This document shows positions 1 through 9,272 of a DNA stretch of 64,000 bases, piece by piece; positions within the stretch are counted from its first letter, which is position 1; the number at the start of each line of letters is the position of its first letter. The stretch is taken from positions 1-64,000 of the forward strand of contig NZ_WIVG01000003.1 of the NCBI RefSeq assembly GCF_016758115.1, in the 5' to 3' direction. A program made the position numbers and the translations under genes. Origin of the DNA: Lactococcus garvieae (lineage in GTDB: Bacteria > Bacillota > Bacilli > Lactobacillales > Streptococcaceae). The notes under the pieces were generated by a model that did not search any database, was not told the DNA's origin, and saw only the letters and a program-made list of their open reading frames with translations.

Positions 1-249
1 GTATCTGAGTCTGTATCTGAATCAGTGAGCGAATCTGTATCCGAGTCAGTAAGTGATTCCTTGTCTGAATCCGTCTCAGAATTTGTAAGCGAAGCTGCTT
101 CCGAAGCGGCATCTGAGTTAAATTCCGAACTTTCACGCCGCTTGCCAAATACTGGTGAGGGTGCAAGTACAGGTGCGTTGTCAGCTGTTGGTCTATTCTT
201 GACAGGACTTTTGGCTGGAAGAAAACGGAAAAAATCAGATGAAAATTAA
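1..249 (+). CDS. Serine-rich repeat adhesin, C-terminal end (partial)
   Basis: Only the last 82 codons are present; the gene enters from the left edge in frame 1. The visible part is a two-residue Ser-Glu/Val/Asp/Leu repeat (SESV units), then a short Ala/Ser linker and a cell-wall sorting signal: LPNTG at bases 142-156, a hydrophobic segment and a basic tail (GRKRKKSDEN). This is the classic end of a sortase-anchored serine-rich repeat glycoprotein. The accessory Sec genes that follow are known to glycosylate and export exactly this class of protein (GspB, SraP, Fap1), so it is very likely their substrate. The ligand-binding N-terminal domain lies outside the window, so its binding target cannot be judged. 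Confidence 0.9.
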   Translation, partial: VSESVSESVSESVSESVSDSLSESVSEFVSEAASEAASELNSELSRRLPNTGEGASTGALSAVGLFLTGLLAGRKRKKSDEN

Positions 250-275
250 TAAGAAGTAATCTTAGTGTCAGCATA

Positions 276-313
276 AAGTAGTCATTCTATAAGGGATGGC
301 TACTTCTGTGTTA
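276..313 (+). terminator. Possible terminator or attenuator after the adhesin gene
   Basis: A 10-bp inverted repeat (276-285 with 296-305, one G-U pair) sits 26 bases after the adhesin stop. There is no good T-run after it, so it may be a partial terminator that lets some transcription continue into secY2. Confidence 0.4.
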
Positions 314-394
314 TAACAGGGCTTGATAAATGCTTATATGAAATAAGCGATAAAAAGATGATTCGCAAGAAATAAATAAGGAAATAAGAAAATT

Positions 395-1660
395 ATGTTT
401 CTCAAACTACAAAAAAAATGGCGTAGCGCCTTGATTTTTCCAAAACTTCTATGGAGCTTGGTTATCGTGTTGGTCTATATGTTTGGACAACAAATTCCAG
501 TGCCAACTGTAATCCTAAATACTGAAGCTTTGGCCAAGATAGTTGATATACAGCTGCTTAATAATGTGGCCTCAGTAACAGGAGCGCAACTCAGTAGTAT
601 CAACTTATTTTCACTTGGTTTAAGTCCTTGGATGACAGCCATGATTATTTGGCGTTTTATCACGATGATGGGGTATTTCAAAAATGCAACCAGTAAACAA
701 CTCAACCGTTATCGCCTATTTTTAACGCTTGGAATTGCTCTCATTCAGAGTTTTGGATTAACAGCTGCTTCCAGTTATAATAGATTAGCTCTAGATACTG
801 CTCAAGAATCTACCTTGCGACTTTTCACAATGCTTATCATGACAGCAGGAAGTTTTGTATTGATATGGTTGGGAAATTTTAATGCACAGAAAGGTCTAGG
901 TGGGATGATGCTTATCATTCTTGTCAATATGGCACTTGCTTTTAAGGACAACATAGGCGCGTATTTCTCTGAAAACCAGTTTTCATCTCTTGGTTTGATG
1001 CTTTCTTTACTCATTTTCTTAAGCACCTATTTTTTACTGGTTTTGCTAACAGTAGTGCTTTACCGTGCGGAGTACCGTATTCCTATACGACGCATTGGCA
1101 TAAATAATGCATATAATAAAGAAAGCTACCTGCCTATTCGTGTTACACCAGCAGGTGCGCTGCCTTTCATGTATGGAATGACGCTGATGATGTTACCCCC
1201 CTTTATTTTGAGCGGTTTGTTATCTATTTTTCCGAATAATCCCACGATTATAAGTCTGGTGACGCAAATCGGTATCTCCAAGCCCTTAGGTGTAGGAATC
1301 TATGCTGTTATTCTTTATATACTCGCTATTGGGTTTGCTTATTATAACTATGACGCTTACGATATTGCTAAAGGGATGCGCCAAAATGGTGATTACATTG
1401 ATTTTGTGCGACCTGGCGATGAAACGAGACGTTTTATACAGTCTAAGGTCAATCTACTGGCTCAATTTGGGGCGTGGATGGTACTGCTTTTGGGGGCTTG
1501 CCCTTTAGCTGTTGTGGTGCTGACACAACAGGGAAACAGTGACAATATCAGCATTGCCTTACTTGTGAGTAACGCCTATATCGTGTCAACCTTAATGCTA
1601 GGTATTATTGAACAGGTCAACATGTTACAGAATTGGAAAAATTATAAAAATATTATCTAG
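395..1660 (+). CDS. secY2: Accessory Sec translocon channel SecY2
   Basis: A 421-residue polytopic membrane protein of the SecY2 family, the dedicated channel for glycosylated serine-rich repeat adhesins. The N-terminus (KWRSALIFPKLLWSLVIVLVYMFGQQIPVP) resembles the first helix of SecY. About ten hydrophobic helices follow, with an Arg/Tyr-rich cytosolic loop near residues 225-250. It is shorter and more diverged than the housekeeping SecY, as usual for SecY2. The ATG is preceded by AAGGAAAT. It opens the block secY2-asp1-asp2-asp3-secA2-gtfA-gtfB, where the gaps are only a few bases or the genes overlap, so co-transcription is likely. Confidence 0.93.
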   Translation: MFLKLQKKWRSALIFPKLLWSLVIVLVYMFGQQIPVPTVILNTEALAKIVDIQLLNNVASVTGAQLSSINLFSLGLSPWMTAMIIWRFITMMGYFKNATSKQLNRYRLFLTLGIALIQSFGLTAASSYNRLALDTAQESTLRLFTMLIMTAGSFVLIWLGNFNAQKGLGGMMLIILVNMALAFKDNIGAYFSENQFSSLGLMLSLLIFLSTYFLLVLLTVVLYRAEYRIPIRRIGINNAYNKESYLPIRVTPAGALPFMYGMTLMMLPPFILSGLLSIFPNNPTIISLVTQIGISKPLGVGIYAVILYILAIGFAYYNYDAYDIAKGMRQNGDYIDFVRPGDETRRFIQSKVNLLAQFGAWMVLLLGACPLAVVVLTQQGNSDNISIALLVSNAYIVSTLMLGIIEQVNMLQNWKNYKNII

Positions 1661-1669
1661 GAGTTTTGC

Positions 1670-3232
1670 ATGTACTATTTTGTTCCAGCATGGTATGGTC
1701 AAGGACGCATCTGGTATGATACGACCTCCTTTTGGTTTCGAGTCTTTGAGAGGATGCAATTTGACGATACTGTCAATCATATCAAGATGTTCGAACAAGT
1801 CCAGGAACCAAGCCAGTTATTAATCTTAAACTACAGTCCTCAGCTGCGCTATTATTTGCATAAGCAAGGTTTATTAACAAGCTCATATTGGTCATTCTTT
1901 GATGATATCCAGAATATCAAAAGTATGCACACCAATCCTATCTCGTTTAAAGACCTTGATTGGCCACAAGGGACAGCTTTTCATCACAGTCCTTTTGCTC
2001 TTGTAGCAATGCTGGAAGATGCTCCGCTGGCCTATATTCATTTCGCTGAAAATGGTAATCTTATGCAAATTGATTATCAGAAGGAGGGGCATACAGATAA
2101 AACCTATGTCTTTGATGATAGAGGTTTCTTGTCCAGTTTGATTTATTATGATGCAAATGGCCAGGTTCAATACCAAGACTATCTTAATCCCAGAGGAGTT
2201 TGGCAAGTGCGAGAAGTTTTTGGCGAACAGTCAAAAATTATTATTAACCCTGTATCGGACCATATGTTTAGGCAACTGACTTATGACAGTTGGGAAGCAC
2301 TGATTATTGAACGTCTCTCTCTTTTACATCGTCAGTACTTTAATGATGATGATACTTTGGTGATTGCATCACATGAGCAACATAATCATCTCTTGCTTTC
2401 TCTTTTTGAAAAACAAACAAAGGTGCTGTCCTTCTTTGGAGAGCGTTATAATCTTGCATCTTCCACCTTTTTGGAAGTGGCATCAGCAGCGGATCTTATG
2501 GTAACAGATACCAAGACGACACTGTCACATCTGAATCGGCGTTTAGAGGAAGTCGGTTTAACTGATAAGAAAGTAACACAGATTTCTCCCTTTGATACCC
2601 GTTTGAGGTTGGGACATAGTCAACTTATGAAAGAACTCATTATTTACTTTTATATCGATACGATTAGTGATGACATTCTTAGGAAATATATACTGCCCAT
2701 TTTAGATAAAATGGCCGTTTGTGAGTCTGTCCAACTTAGGCTCATCACTTTTCGCTCAGATTATGATTTGAAAAATCTTCAAAGCTGGGTTGAACAGTTG
2801 ATAAATGAGCGATATGATCGTTGCCTTTTCTATGGAGAGGCTGAGGACTTTAGCGAGAATCATGTTGATGAGGAAGTAGAGGAACTTCAGCGTATTAGTT
2901 TTGAATATTTTAGCAATGAAAATCATATCATTACAGCTTTAGACAGTGCTCGTCTGGTGATTGATTTGGGAGAATTTCCTGACTTGTACACACAGATAGC
3001 AAGTATTAGTGCAGGCGTTCCTCAGATCAATAGAGTAGAAACAGATTATGTCGATCATCAAAAAAATGGCTGGGTTATTTCCTCGTCACAAGAGCTGCAC
3101 AAGGCGCTGGATTATTACTTTGATGGTTTGACAAACTGGAACAAAGCTCTTGTGTATGCAGTTTCTAAGATGTCTGACTATACAAGTGGTAAAATATTAG
3201 CACAGTGGCAATCATTGCTAGAAAAGGAGTGA
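1670..3232 (+). CDS. asp1: Accessory Sec system protein Asp1
   Basis: A 520-residue protein recognised as Asp1 from its start (MYYFVPAWYGQGRIWYDT, then F..R.QFDD) and its place between secY2 and asp2. In streptococci Asp1, Asp2 and Asp3 form a complex that binds the adhesin preprotein and SecA2. Asp1 has a glycosyltransferase-like fold without known catalytic activity; its role is thought to be binding glycan-bearing substrate. The RBS TAGGAG overlaps the secY2 stop, and asp2 begins four bases after the asp1 stop. No signal peptide or membrane helix is visible, as expected for a cytosolic factor. Confidence 0.9.
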   Translation: MYYFVPAWYGQGRIWYDTTSFWFRVFERMQFDDTVNHIKMFEQVQEPSQLLILNYSPQLRYYLHKQGLLTSSYWSFFDDIQNIKSMHTNPISFKDLDWPQGTAFHHSPFALVAMLEDAPLAYIHFAENGNLMQIDYQKEGHTDKTYVFDDRGFLSSLIYYDANGQVQYQDYLNPRGVWQVREVFGEQSKIIINPVSDHMFRQLTYDSWEALIIERLSLLHRQYFNDDDTLVIASHEQHNHLLLSLFEKQTKVLSFFGERYNLASSTFLEVASAADLMVTDTKTTLSHLNRRLEEVGLTDKKVTQISPFDTRLRLGHSQLMKELIIYFYIDTISDDILRKYILPILDKMAVCESVQLRLITFRSDYDLKNLQSWVEQLINERYDRCLFYGEAEDFSENHVDEEVEELQRISFEYFSNENHIITALDSARLVIDLGEFPDLYTQIASISAGVPQINRVETDYVDHQKNGWVISSSQELHKALDYYFDGLTNWNKALVYAVSKMSDYTSGKILAQWQSLLEKE

Positions 3233-3236
3233 AAAG

Positions 3237-4820
3237 ATGATTACAGTCTTACAGATTGGTAACAATAATTGGGCGGAGCAAGTTGATGCTTTACCTCAAG
3301 ACATGCAGTGGCATTTTTGTCGCCCAAATGAGATTGTTTCCTTTTTAGAAGCACTTAAACAAGCTGAACGTGCTAAAATAATGGTAGCATCGGAGGAGAG
3401 GGGTGAGCCAAAAATCCGTATTCGTTTTAACGCCATTCTCCTCACAGAAACTATTGATGAGTCGCTTCTTGAACCACTGGATTCTACGATTGAGGCTTAT
3501 GGTTTGTATCATGATAAAGGGCTTTTCATAAGAGACATGAGTCCAACGGGGATATTTCGCAGAAAATGCTTGCGTGAATTACCGATTGATGGCGACATTT
3601 CGCAAAAAATAAAGTATCTCTCACAGGTTCTGTTTGACAGCCAATATGGTGCCAAGTTAAAAATTCCTGATATAGATGTGAATCCAAATTTTCAAGGAAA
3701 TATCCACTTCGATGGACATGTAGGTATGACAGCCTCAGGTTACTTTGGTGAGAATTTTGAGCAGCTGTTTACCTTCCGCTACAATCTCAGTACCTTCCCC
3801 GTTGCCTTAGAAATTTGGCAAGAATATGTCAAAAAATCAGGTACTTGTGACCTACAACTTCGTATCTTTCCGATTCGTGCGGGGAGTTTATATGACTTGC
3901 AGGCACCGATAATATTGACAGAAGCCGACATGCAAGAACCCTACGTTATTCCTGTAGAGAACGAAAAAATAAGTTTTTATACAGTTTCGATCTATGCAAA
4001 GGGGGAAGGAGAGGTTACTTTTGGCCCTCTGCATTGGCGCTATTCACGTATTGGCCTGGGTCGCTTTGTTTTGGGTGGGGAACGTCACAGTGATGGTAAG
4101 CGTCAAGAGGTTATTACTTACTTCAATCCTGGGGATATGAAGCCACCACTGACTGTTTATTTTTCAGGATATAGATCGGCAGAAGGTTTCGAGGGTTATG
4201 GTATCATGAAATCTCTCAAGACACCGTTTATGTTGATAGGTGATCCACGTCTTGAAGGAGGCGGTTTCTACATTGGTACACCTGAGCTTGAGCAAACAAT
4301 TGTGGCTGCTATTCAAGAGGCTTTGGACTATCTAGGTTTTTCGCCCTCTGATTTGATTCTTTCAGGCTTATCAATGGGAACTTACGGTGCCCTGTACTAT
4401 GCTGCTCATTTTAATCCCTACGCAGTTGTTGTTGGCAAACCTTTTACTAATCTTGGTGATACGGTTAAAGGAATGAAACTGCTCCGTCCCGATGAGTTTG
4501 AAACCAGTGCTGATGTCCTTTTGAACGCAACGGGTGGCACTTCACCTGCAAATATTGACAATCTTAACAAGAAATTTTGGGAGAAGTTTACAACTTCTGA
4601 TTTTTCCGATACACATTTTGCAATTGCTTATATGGAGCAAGATGACTATGACCGTTCAGCGACTGAAAGGCTTATCAATCACCTTTCCCAAAGGAATGTC
4701 CATATTTATGCTAAAGGCTATGAGGGACGTCACAATGACAATAGTCACTCCATCAAGAAGTGGTTTATGAAACAATATGTTGATCTTCTTGGGGAGGGGT
4801 ATGAAAGGAGGGGGAGATGA
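3237..4820 (+). CDS. asp2: Accessory Sec protein Asp2, glycan O-acetyltransferase
   Basis: A 527-residue Asp2. In S. gordonii this protein both supports export and acetylates GlcNAc on the adhesin, using an alpha/beta-hydrolase fold. The sequence shows the nucleophile elbow GLSMGTYG with Ser379, an acidic D469-D470 pair in MEQDDYD, and His499 in GRHNDNSH. The Ser-to-acid (90) and Ser-to-His (120) spacings agree with the triad spacing I remember for S. gordonii Asp2, so the enzyme looks catalytically complete. The N-terminal ~350 residues include the beta-rich region typical of the family. The gene overlaps asp3 by four bases (ATGA), indicating translational coupling. Confidence 0.92.
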   Translation: MITVLQIGNNNWAEQVDALPQDMQWHFCRPNEIVSFLEALKQAERAKIMVASEERGEPKIRIRFNAILLTETIDESLLEPLDSTIEAYGLYHDKGLFIRDMSPTGIFRRKCLRELPIDGDISQKIKYLSQVLFDSQYGAKLKIPDIDVNPNFQGNIHFDGHVGMTASGYFGENFEQLFTFRYNLSTFPVALEIWQEYVKKSGTCDLQLRIFPIRAGSLYDLQAPIILTEADMQEPYVIPVENEKISFYTVSIYAKGEGEVTFGPLHWRYSRIGLGRFVLGGERHSDGKRQEVITYFNPGDMKPPLTVYFSGYRSAEGFEGYGIMKSLKTPFMLIGDPRLEGGGFYIGTPELEQTIVAAIQEALDYLGFSPSDLILSGLSMGTYGALYYAAHFNPYAVVVGKPFTNLGDTVKGMKLLRPDEFETSADVLLNATGGTSPANIDNLNKKFWEKFTTSDFSDTHFAIAYMEQDDYDRSATERLINHLSQRNVHIYAKGYEGRHNDNSHSIKKWFMKQYVDLLGEGYERRGR

Positions 4821-5365
4821 CGAAACAATTAGTAAAAACAATCACATGGACAGAAGTCCATAAGGGCCATGTTTACCTTTACGGAACTCAACTACAGATA
4901 GCAGGAAAAACACTTCATTACCACAATCCTCTTCTGGCTTCTGGAAAACCTTTGCTGAAATTTGACTCACGGACCAACTATCAAGGGGATCGTCGCTCGC
5001 CAGAGCTTCCTCTCCTGATCCCCAATCGTGCTTACGAACTGTCTGCTGCCTTTGAAACGGTCCCGGCTGATAGAGCCTATCTCCAAGTTGATTTTTACAA
5101 TCGACAAAATGAAGTCATCTGGTCTTATATCCAACGTGAGAAAGTGGGACAGTTCACTTGTCCAGAGGAAACATTTACTTATCATATTTCTTTGTTCAGT
5201 GCGGGATGCAGCGATTTGACTTTTGATCATCTTAGCTTGTTTTTGACAGAGCCGCAGCATAACGTTACAAGCTATGCGATGAAGACAAGAGGCTATTTAT
5301 CAGATAAATTACCAGAGGAGCTCGCCCTTGTAGCCCCTCTTATCAGAAATATAGAAGAGGAGTGA
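4817..5365 (+). CDS. asp3: Accessory Sec system protein Asp3
   Basis: A 182-residue cytosolic protein matching Asp3 in size and gene order. Visible family features are the WTEVHKGHVYLYGT start, a central beta-rich region (LYGTQLQIAGKTLHYHNPL) and the short acidic end (IRNIEEE). Asp3 bridges Asp1/Asp2 and SecA2 in the targeting complex for the glycosylated adhesin. The start overlaps the asp2 stop (ATGA) with GGAGGGGG just upstream, and its stop lies directly before secA2. It has no enzymatic motif. The assignment rests on length, order and partial recognition. Confidence 0.85.
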   Translation: MTKQLVKTITWTEVHKGHVYLYGTQLQIAGKTLHYHNPLLASGKPLLKFDSRTNYQGDRRSPELPLLIPNRAYELSAAFETVPADRAYLQVDFYNRQNEVIWSYIQREKVGQFTCPEETFTYHISLFSAGCSDLTFDHLSLFLTEPQHNVTSYAMKTRGYLSDKLPEELALVAPLIRNIEEE

Positions 5366-5367
5366 CT

Positions 5368-7755
5368 ATGTCGCCAAAAGAAAGAAGAGGGGTAATGAAT
5401 GCCCTAAAACTTCGCCGACTTCGCCGTATTTTGAAAAAAATTAATGCCCGAGCTGATGAGATGAGTGCCTTGACTGATGCTGAATTGTCAGCAAAAACAG
5501 CTGAATTTAAAGAGCGTTTACAATCTGGAGAAACGTTGGATCATATACTTGTGGAGGCTTTCGCAGCAATGCGCGAGGCAGACAAAAGAATTTTGGGTCT
5601 CTTTCCATATGATGTTCAAGTTCTAGGCGGCTTGGCCTTGCATTTTGGCTATATCATTGAGATGAAAACGGGTGAGGGTAAAACTCTAACGGCGACTTTA
5701 CCTCTTTATCTTAATGCTTTGGAAGAGAAGGGAGCCATACTCGTTACGACAAATGACTATCTCGCTAAACGAGATGCAATGGAGATGTCGCCAGTCTTTT
5801 CATTCATGGACTTGAAGGTAGGTGTAGGTGTTTATGAAGAAGACGAAGAGGTTGATGCCAAACGAAAAAGAGAAATTTATGCATCAGATATTACTTATAC
5901 AACCAGTACAGCACTGGGCTTCGACTATCTCGCTGATAATCTTGCAGGCGATAAAAAAGGTAAGTTTCTCAGACCCTTCCATTATGTTATTGTGGATGAG
6001 GCAGATGCGGTATTGCTCGACAGTGCTCAGACACCTTTGATTATCTCAGGAGTTCCGCGCGTTCAATCTAATCTCTATGATGTGTGCAACCAGTTTGTGC
6101 TGACATTGCATGAAGAGGAAGAATATCATTTTAACAGAGAAGATAAGGCTGTTTATTTGACAGTTAAGGGTGGACATTATGCAGAAAACTATTTTAATAT
6201 CCCAAATCTCTATGACAGTAGCTATTTTGAATTGAACAGGCACATTAATCTAGCGCTTCGCGCTCACCATTTATATAAAAAAGATGTGGATTATGTTGTG
6301 GTGGATAATGAGGTCAAACTTTTGGATAACCGTACAGGGCGCATCTTAGAAGGGACTCGTCTTCAGTCGGGGATTCATCAAGCAATTGAGACTAAAGAGG
6401 GGGTCAAGAAAACAAAAGACTCTCGTTCAGTAGCTTCAGTGACTTATCAAAGTTTATTTAATATGTTTCCCAAGTTATCTGGAATGACAGGAACAGGAAA
6501 AATTGCAGAAGATGAACTTATCAGCACTTATCGTGTATCTGTCATCGTTATCCCAACTCATAAGCCCGTGATTCGTCAAGACTTTCCAGATCAGATTTAT
6601 GTGACTTTACCTGAGAAACTGGCAGCGACTTTGACATATGTAAAAAAGCTGCATGCTAAAGGGCAGCCCGTTCTTTTGATTTCTGGTACAGTGGATATTG
6701 CTGAAATCTATTCCCGCATGCTATTGCAAGAAGGTATTGTTCATAGTGTCTTGACAGCGAAAAATGTTGCTAAAGAAGCCCTGATTATTAAAGAAGCGGG
6801 GCAAAAAGGAACAGTGACAATTGCCACATCCCTAGCCGGTCGTGGAACAGATATCAAGCTGGGTGAAGGCGTTGCGGAACTTGGGGGCTTGGCCGTTATT
6901 GGTACAGAACGGATGCCTAACAGTCGTATTGATTGGCAGTTGCGAGGGCGTGCAGGGCGCCAGGGTGATCCTGGCTTGAGTCAATTTTTCGTTTCGCTAG
7001 AGGATGAGCTAGTACAGCAATACGGTGGCAAATGGGCAACACGATATTTTGAAAAAAATAATCATCACCAACGCAGCGACTATGGGCAGCCTTTGCATCA
7101 GAGAAGACATCAACGTATCTTAAAGCAAGCGCAAGCAAAGAGTGAAGACCGTTCAGTTTTGGCACGTCAATCGACCATTAAATTTGATGAAAGTTTACGT
7201 GTTCAACGTCAAAAAATCTATGCATTACGTGATGAGTTGATTTATGACGAGAAAAACTTATCTCAAAAAGTTGACCATATTGTGGACGAAGTGATTTCAC
7301 AGTATTTGGCATCAAATTCTGGTCTAACAGAACGCTCCTTACGCCGCTATATTTTAGATAATTTTAGCTATCAATTTCAGGAAGCTTCACTGCCTGTTTC
7401 TATTGACAATCAGGTAGCTGTGAAGCGTTATCTAAAAAGTCTGTATTACTCAGAGATGAGTCGAAAAGCTGAAAGATTACAGACTGAGGAGAAAAAAGCT
7501 GAATTTTTACGCCTTTCGATTTTACATGCTATTGACACTTGCTGGTTGGAGCAGGTGGACAATTTGCAGCAGCTGAAAAATTTTGTATCGCTGCGACAAG
7601 CAGCCCAAAGGAGTACCATGACAGAGTATTATCAAGAATCTCTGCGATCATATGACCGCATGTGTCAAGCTGTGAAAGAAACAGTGCTACGAAATGTTAT
7701 GTTAAGTACCATCGAAAGTGATGGCAATACGGGCTATTCAATTTATTTTGTATAA
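5368..7755 (+). CDS. secA2: Accessory Sec ATPase SecA2
   Basis: A motor ATPase of about 795 residues for the SecY2 channel. The Walker A motif MKTGEGKT lies near residues 99-106 and the DEAD-like Walker B VDEADAV near 209-215; LAGRGTDI and QLRGRAGRQGDPG mark the second RecA-like domain. It ends at about residue 795 without the C-terminal zinc-binding tail of housekeeping SecA, which fits SecA2. I prefer the ATG at 5368, five bases after AGAGGAG, over the in-frame GTG at 5362. It follows the asp3 stop by two bases. Confidence 0.93.
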   Translation: MSPKERRGVMNALKLRRLRRILKKINARADEMSALTDAELSAKTAEFKERLQSGETLDHILVEAFAAMREADKRILGLFPYDVQVLGGLALHFGYIIEMKTGEGKTLTATLPLYLNALEEKGAILVTTNDYLAKRDAMEMSPVFSFMDLKVGVGVYEEDEEVDAKRKREIYASDITYTTSTALGFDYLADNLAGDKKGKFLRPFHYVIVDEADAVLLDSAQTPLIISGVPRVQSNLYDVCNQFVLTLHEEEEYHFNREDKAVYLTVKGGHYAENYFNIPNLYDSSYFELNRHINLALRAHHLYKKDVDYVVVDNEVKLLDNRTGRILEGTRLQSGIHQAIETKEGVKKTKDSRSVASVTYQSLFNMFPKLSGMTGTGKIAEDELISTYRVSVIVIPTHKPVIRQDFPDQIYVTLPEKLAATLTYVKKLHAKGQPVLLISGTVDIAEIYSRMLLQEGIVHSVLTAKNVAKEALIIKEAGQKGTVTIATSLAGRGTDIKLGEGVAELGGLAVIGTERMPNSRIDWQLRGRAGRQGDPGLSQFFVSLEDELVQQYGGKWATRYFEKNNHHQRSDYGQPLHQRRHQRILKQAQAKSEDRSVLARQSTIKFDESLRVQRQKIYALRDELIYDEKNLSQKVDHIVDEVISQYLASNSGLTERSLRRYILDNFSYQFQEASLPVSIDNQVAVKRYLKSLYYSEMSRKAERLQTEEKKAEFLRLSILHAIDTCWLEQVDNLQQLKNFVSLRQAAQRSTMTEYYQESLRSYDRMCQAVKETVLRNVMLSTIESDGNTGYSIYFV

Positions 7756-7766
7756 GGAAGTTTAAG

Positions 7767-9272
7767 ATGACAATTTATAACATTAATTTAGGAATAGGCT
7801 GGGCAAGTAGTGGAGTTGAGTATGCCCAAGCTTACCGCGCGAGTGTGTTTCGCGACTTGGGGATTCCTGCCAAATTCATCTTTACAGACATGTTTCAACA
7901 TGAAAATTTGGAACATTTGACTGCAAATATCGGCTTTAGTGATGACGAGATTATTTGGCTATACAGCTATTTTACAGATATTAAAATTGCTCCAACAAGT
8001 TATCCCCTATCAGAACTTGAGAACAGTTTCACTCTACCTGTTCAGTCTATTGATAAAGCTGGAAATTTATGGCGTTATCACTTTAACGAGGATTTCTACG
8101 CTAACGTTTCCCTATGCGGGCCTGAGGATAACTATGTTCAACGTGTAGAATACGTATCAAAAGGTAATTTAGTACGTAAGGATTACTATAGTTATGTAAA
8201 GATTTTTACGGAATATTACATGCCCAAAGATCAAAAACTGCAACTCATTCAGCGCTCCTTTTTCAATGAGGATGGGAATGTCGCCTATGAAGAATATTGT
8301 GAGCCTGAGATGAGCATCTTCAAGTTTAAAAACAAGTGGTGCTATGGCAAGGAAGAGTTAGTAGGATATTTGTTAGACTGTTTGGCGTTAACAAGACAAG
8401 ATATGATTTTACTTGATCGTGCAACAGGTATTGGACAGGCTGTATTTGACCATAAGGGGCAGGCTGCTCTAGCTGTGGTTATCCATGCAGAGCATTACAA
8501 TGCAAAAGCAGATGAAGAGGATAATATTCTGTGGAATAATTATTACGAATATCAGTTTACAAATGCTGATAAAGTCGATGCCTTCATCGCCTCAACCCAA
8601 GTCCAAAAGGAACTCTTGGATGAGCAGTTCCAACATTATACAACTCACCGACCAAAAATTTATGCTATCCCTGTAGGGAGCTTGGATAAGTTACGCTACC
8701 CAGAAAGTCAGCGTGTGCCTTATCGCATGATGACAAGTTCACGTTTGGCTTCAGAAAAGCATATTGATTGGCTTTTACAAGCCGTTATTTTGGCGAAAAA
8801 ATCTTTGCCACAGTTGACATTTGACATCTATGGTGAAGGAGGAGAACGCAATAAACTCACAAAGCTTATTTCTGATGCTCATGCTCAGGACTATGTTCAG
8901 CTGAAAGGTCATCAGAACTTGACAGAAATCTATAAAGATTATGCTTTATACTTGACGGCCTCCACCAGTGAAGGATTTGGTTTAACTCTTCTTGAAGCAG
9001 TAGGTTCGGGTCTGCCTTTGATTGGTTTAGATGTACCTTATGGCAACCAGACCTTTATCCGTCATGGGGAGAATGGTCTGCTCTTAGAACGCCAAGAACC
9101 TGATAATAGCCAGCATATGGCACAAGTTTTTGCTGATGCTATTGTTCAATACTTTCAAACAATGGATGCAGATAAGGCACATGCCCATTCTTACCAAAAA
9201 GCACAGGCTTTTTTGGCACACGAAGTAGCTAAACAGTGGCAAGACTTTATCAAGGAGGTTTTATATGATTAG
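7767..9272 (+). CDS. gtfA: Adhesin O-GlcNAc transferase subunit GtfA
   Basis: A 501-residue GT4-type glycosyltransferase that adds the first GlcNAc to Ser/Thr of the serine-rich adhesin, working with GtfB. The sequence shows the family N-terminus (MTIYNINLGIGWASSGVEYA), an EX7E motif in EGFGLTLLEA with Glu402 and Glu410, and the add-on beta domain typical of Gtf1/GtfA around residues 75-190. It starts 11 bases after the secA2 stop with AAGGAAG as RBS. The last three codons overlap gtfB, which suggests balanced synthesis of the two subunits. Confidence 0.92.
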   Translation: MTIYNINLGIGWASSGVEYAQAYRASVFRDLGIPAKFIFTDMFQHENLEHLTANIGFSDDEIIWLYSYFTDIKIAPTSYPLSELENSFTLPVQSIDKAGNLWRYHFNEDFYANVSLCGPEDNYVQRVEYVSKGNLVRKDYYSYVKIFTEYYMPKDQKLQLIQRSFFNEDGNVAYEEYCEPEMSIFKFKNKWCYGKEELVGYLLDCLALTRQDMILLDRATGIGQAVFDHKGQAALAVVIHAEHYNAKADEEDNILWNNYYEYQFTNADKVDAFIASTQVQKELLDEQFQHYTTHRPKIYAIPVGSLDKLRYPESQRVPYRMMTSSRLASEKHIDWLLQAVILAKKSLPQLTFDIYGEGGERNKLTKLISDAHAQDYVQLKGHQNLTEIYKDYALYLTASTSEGFGLTLLEAVGSGLPLIGLDVPYGNQTFIRHGENGLLLERQEPDNSQHMAQVFADAIVQYFQTMDADKAHAHSYQKAQAFLAHEVAKQWQDFIKEVLYD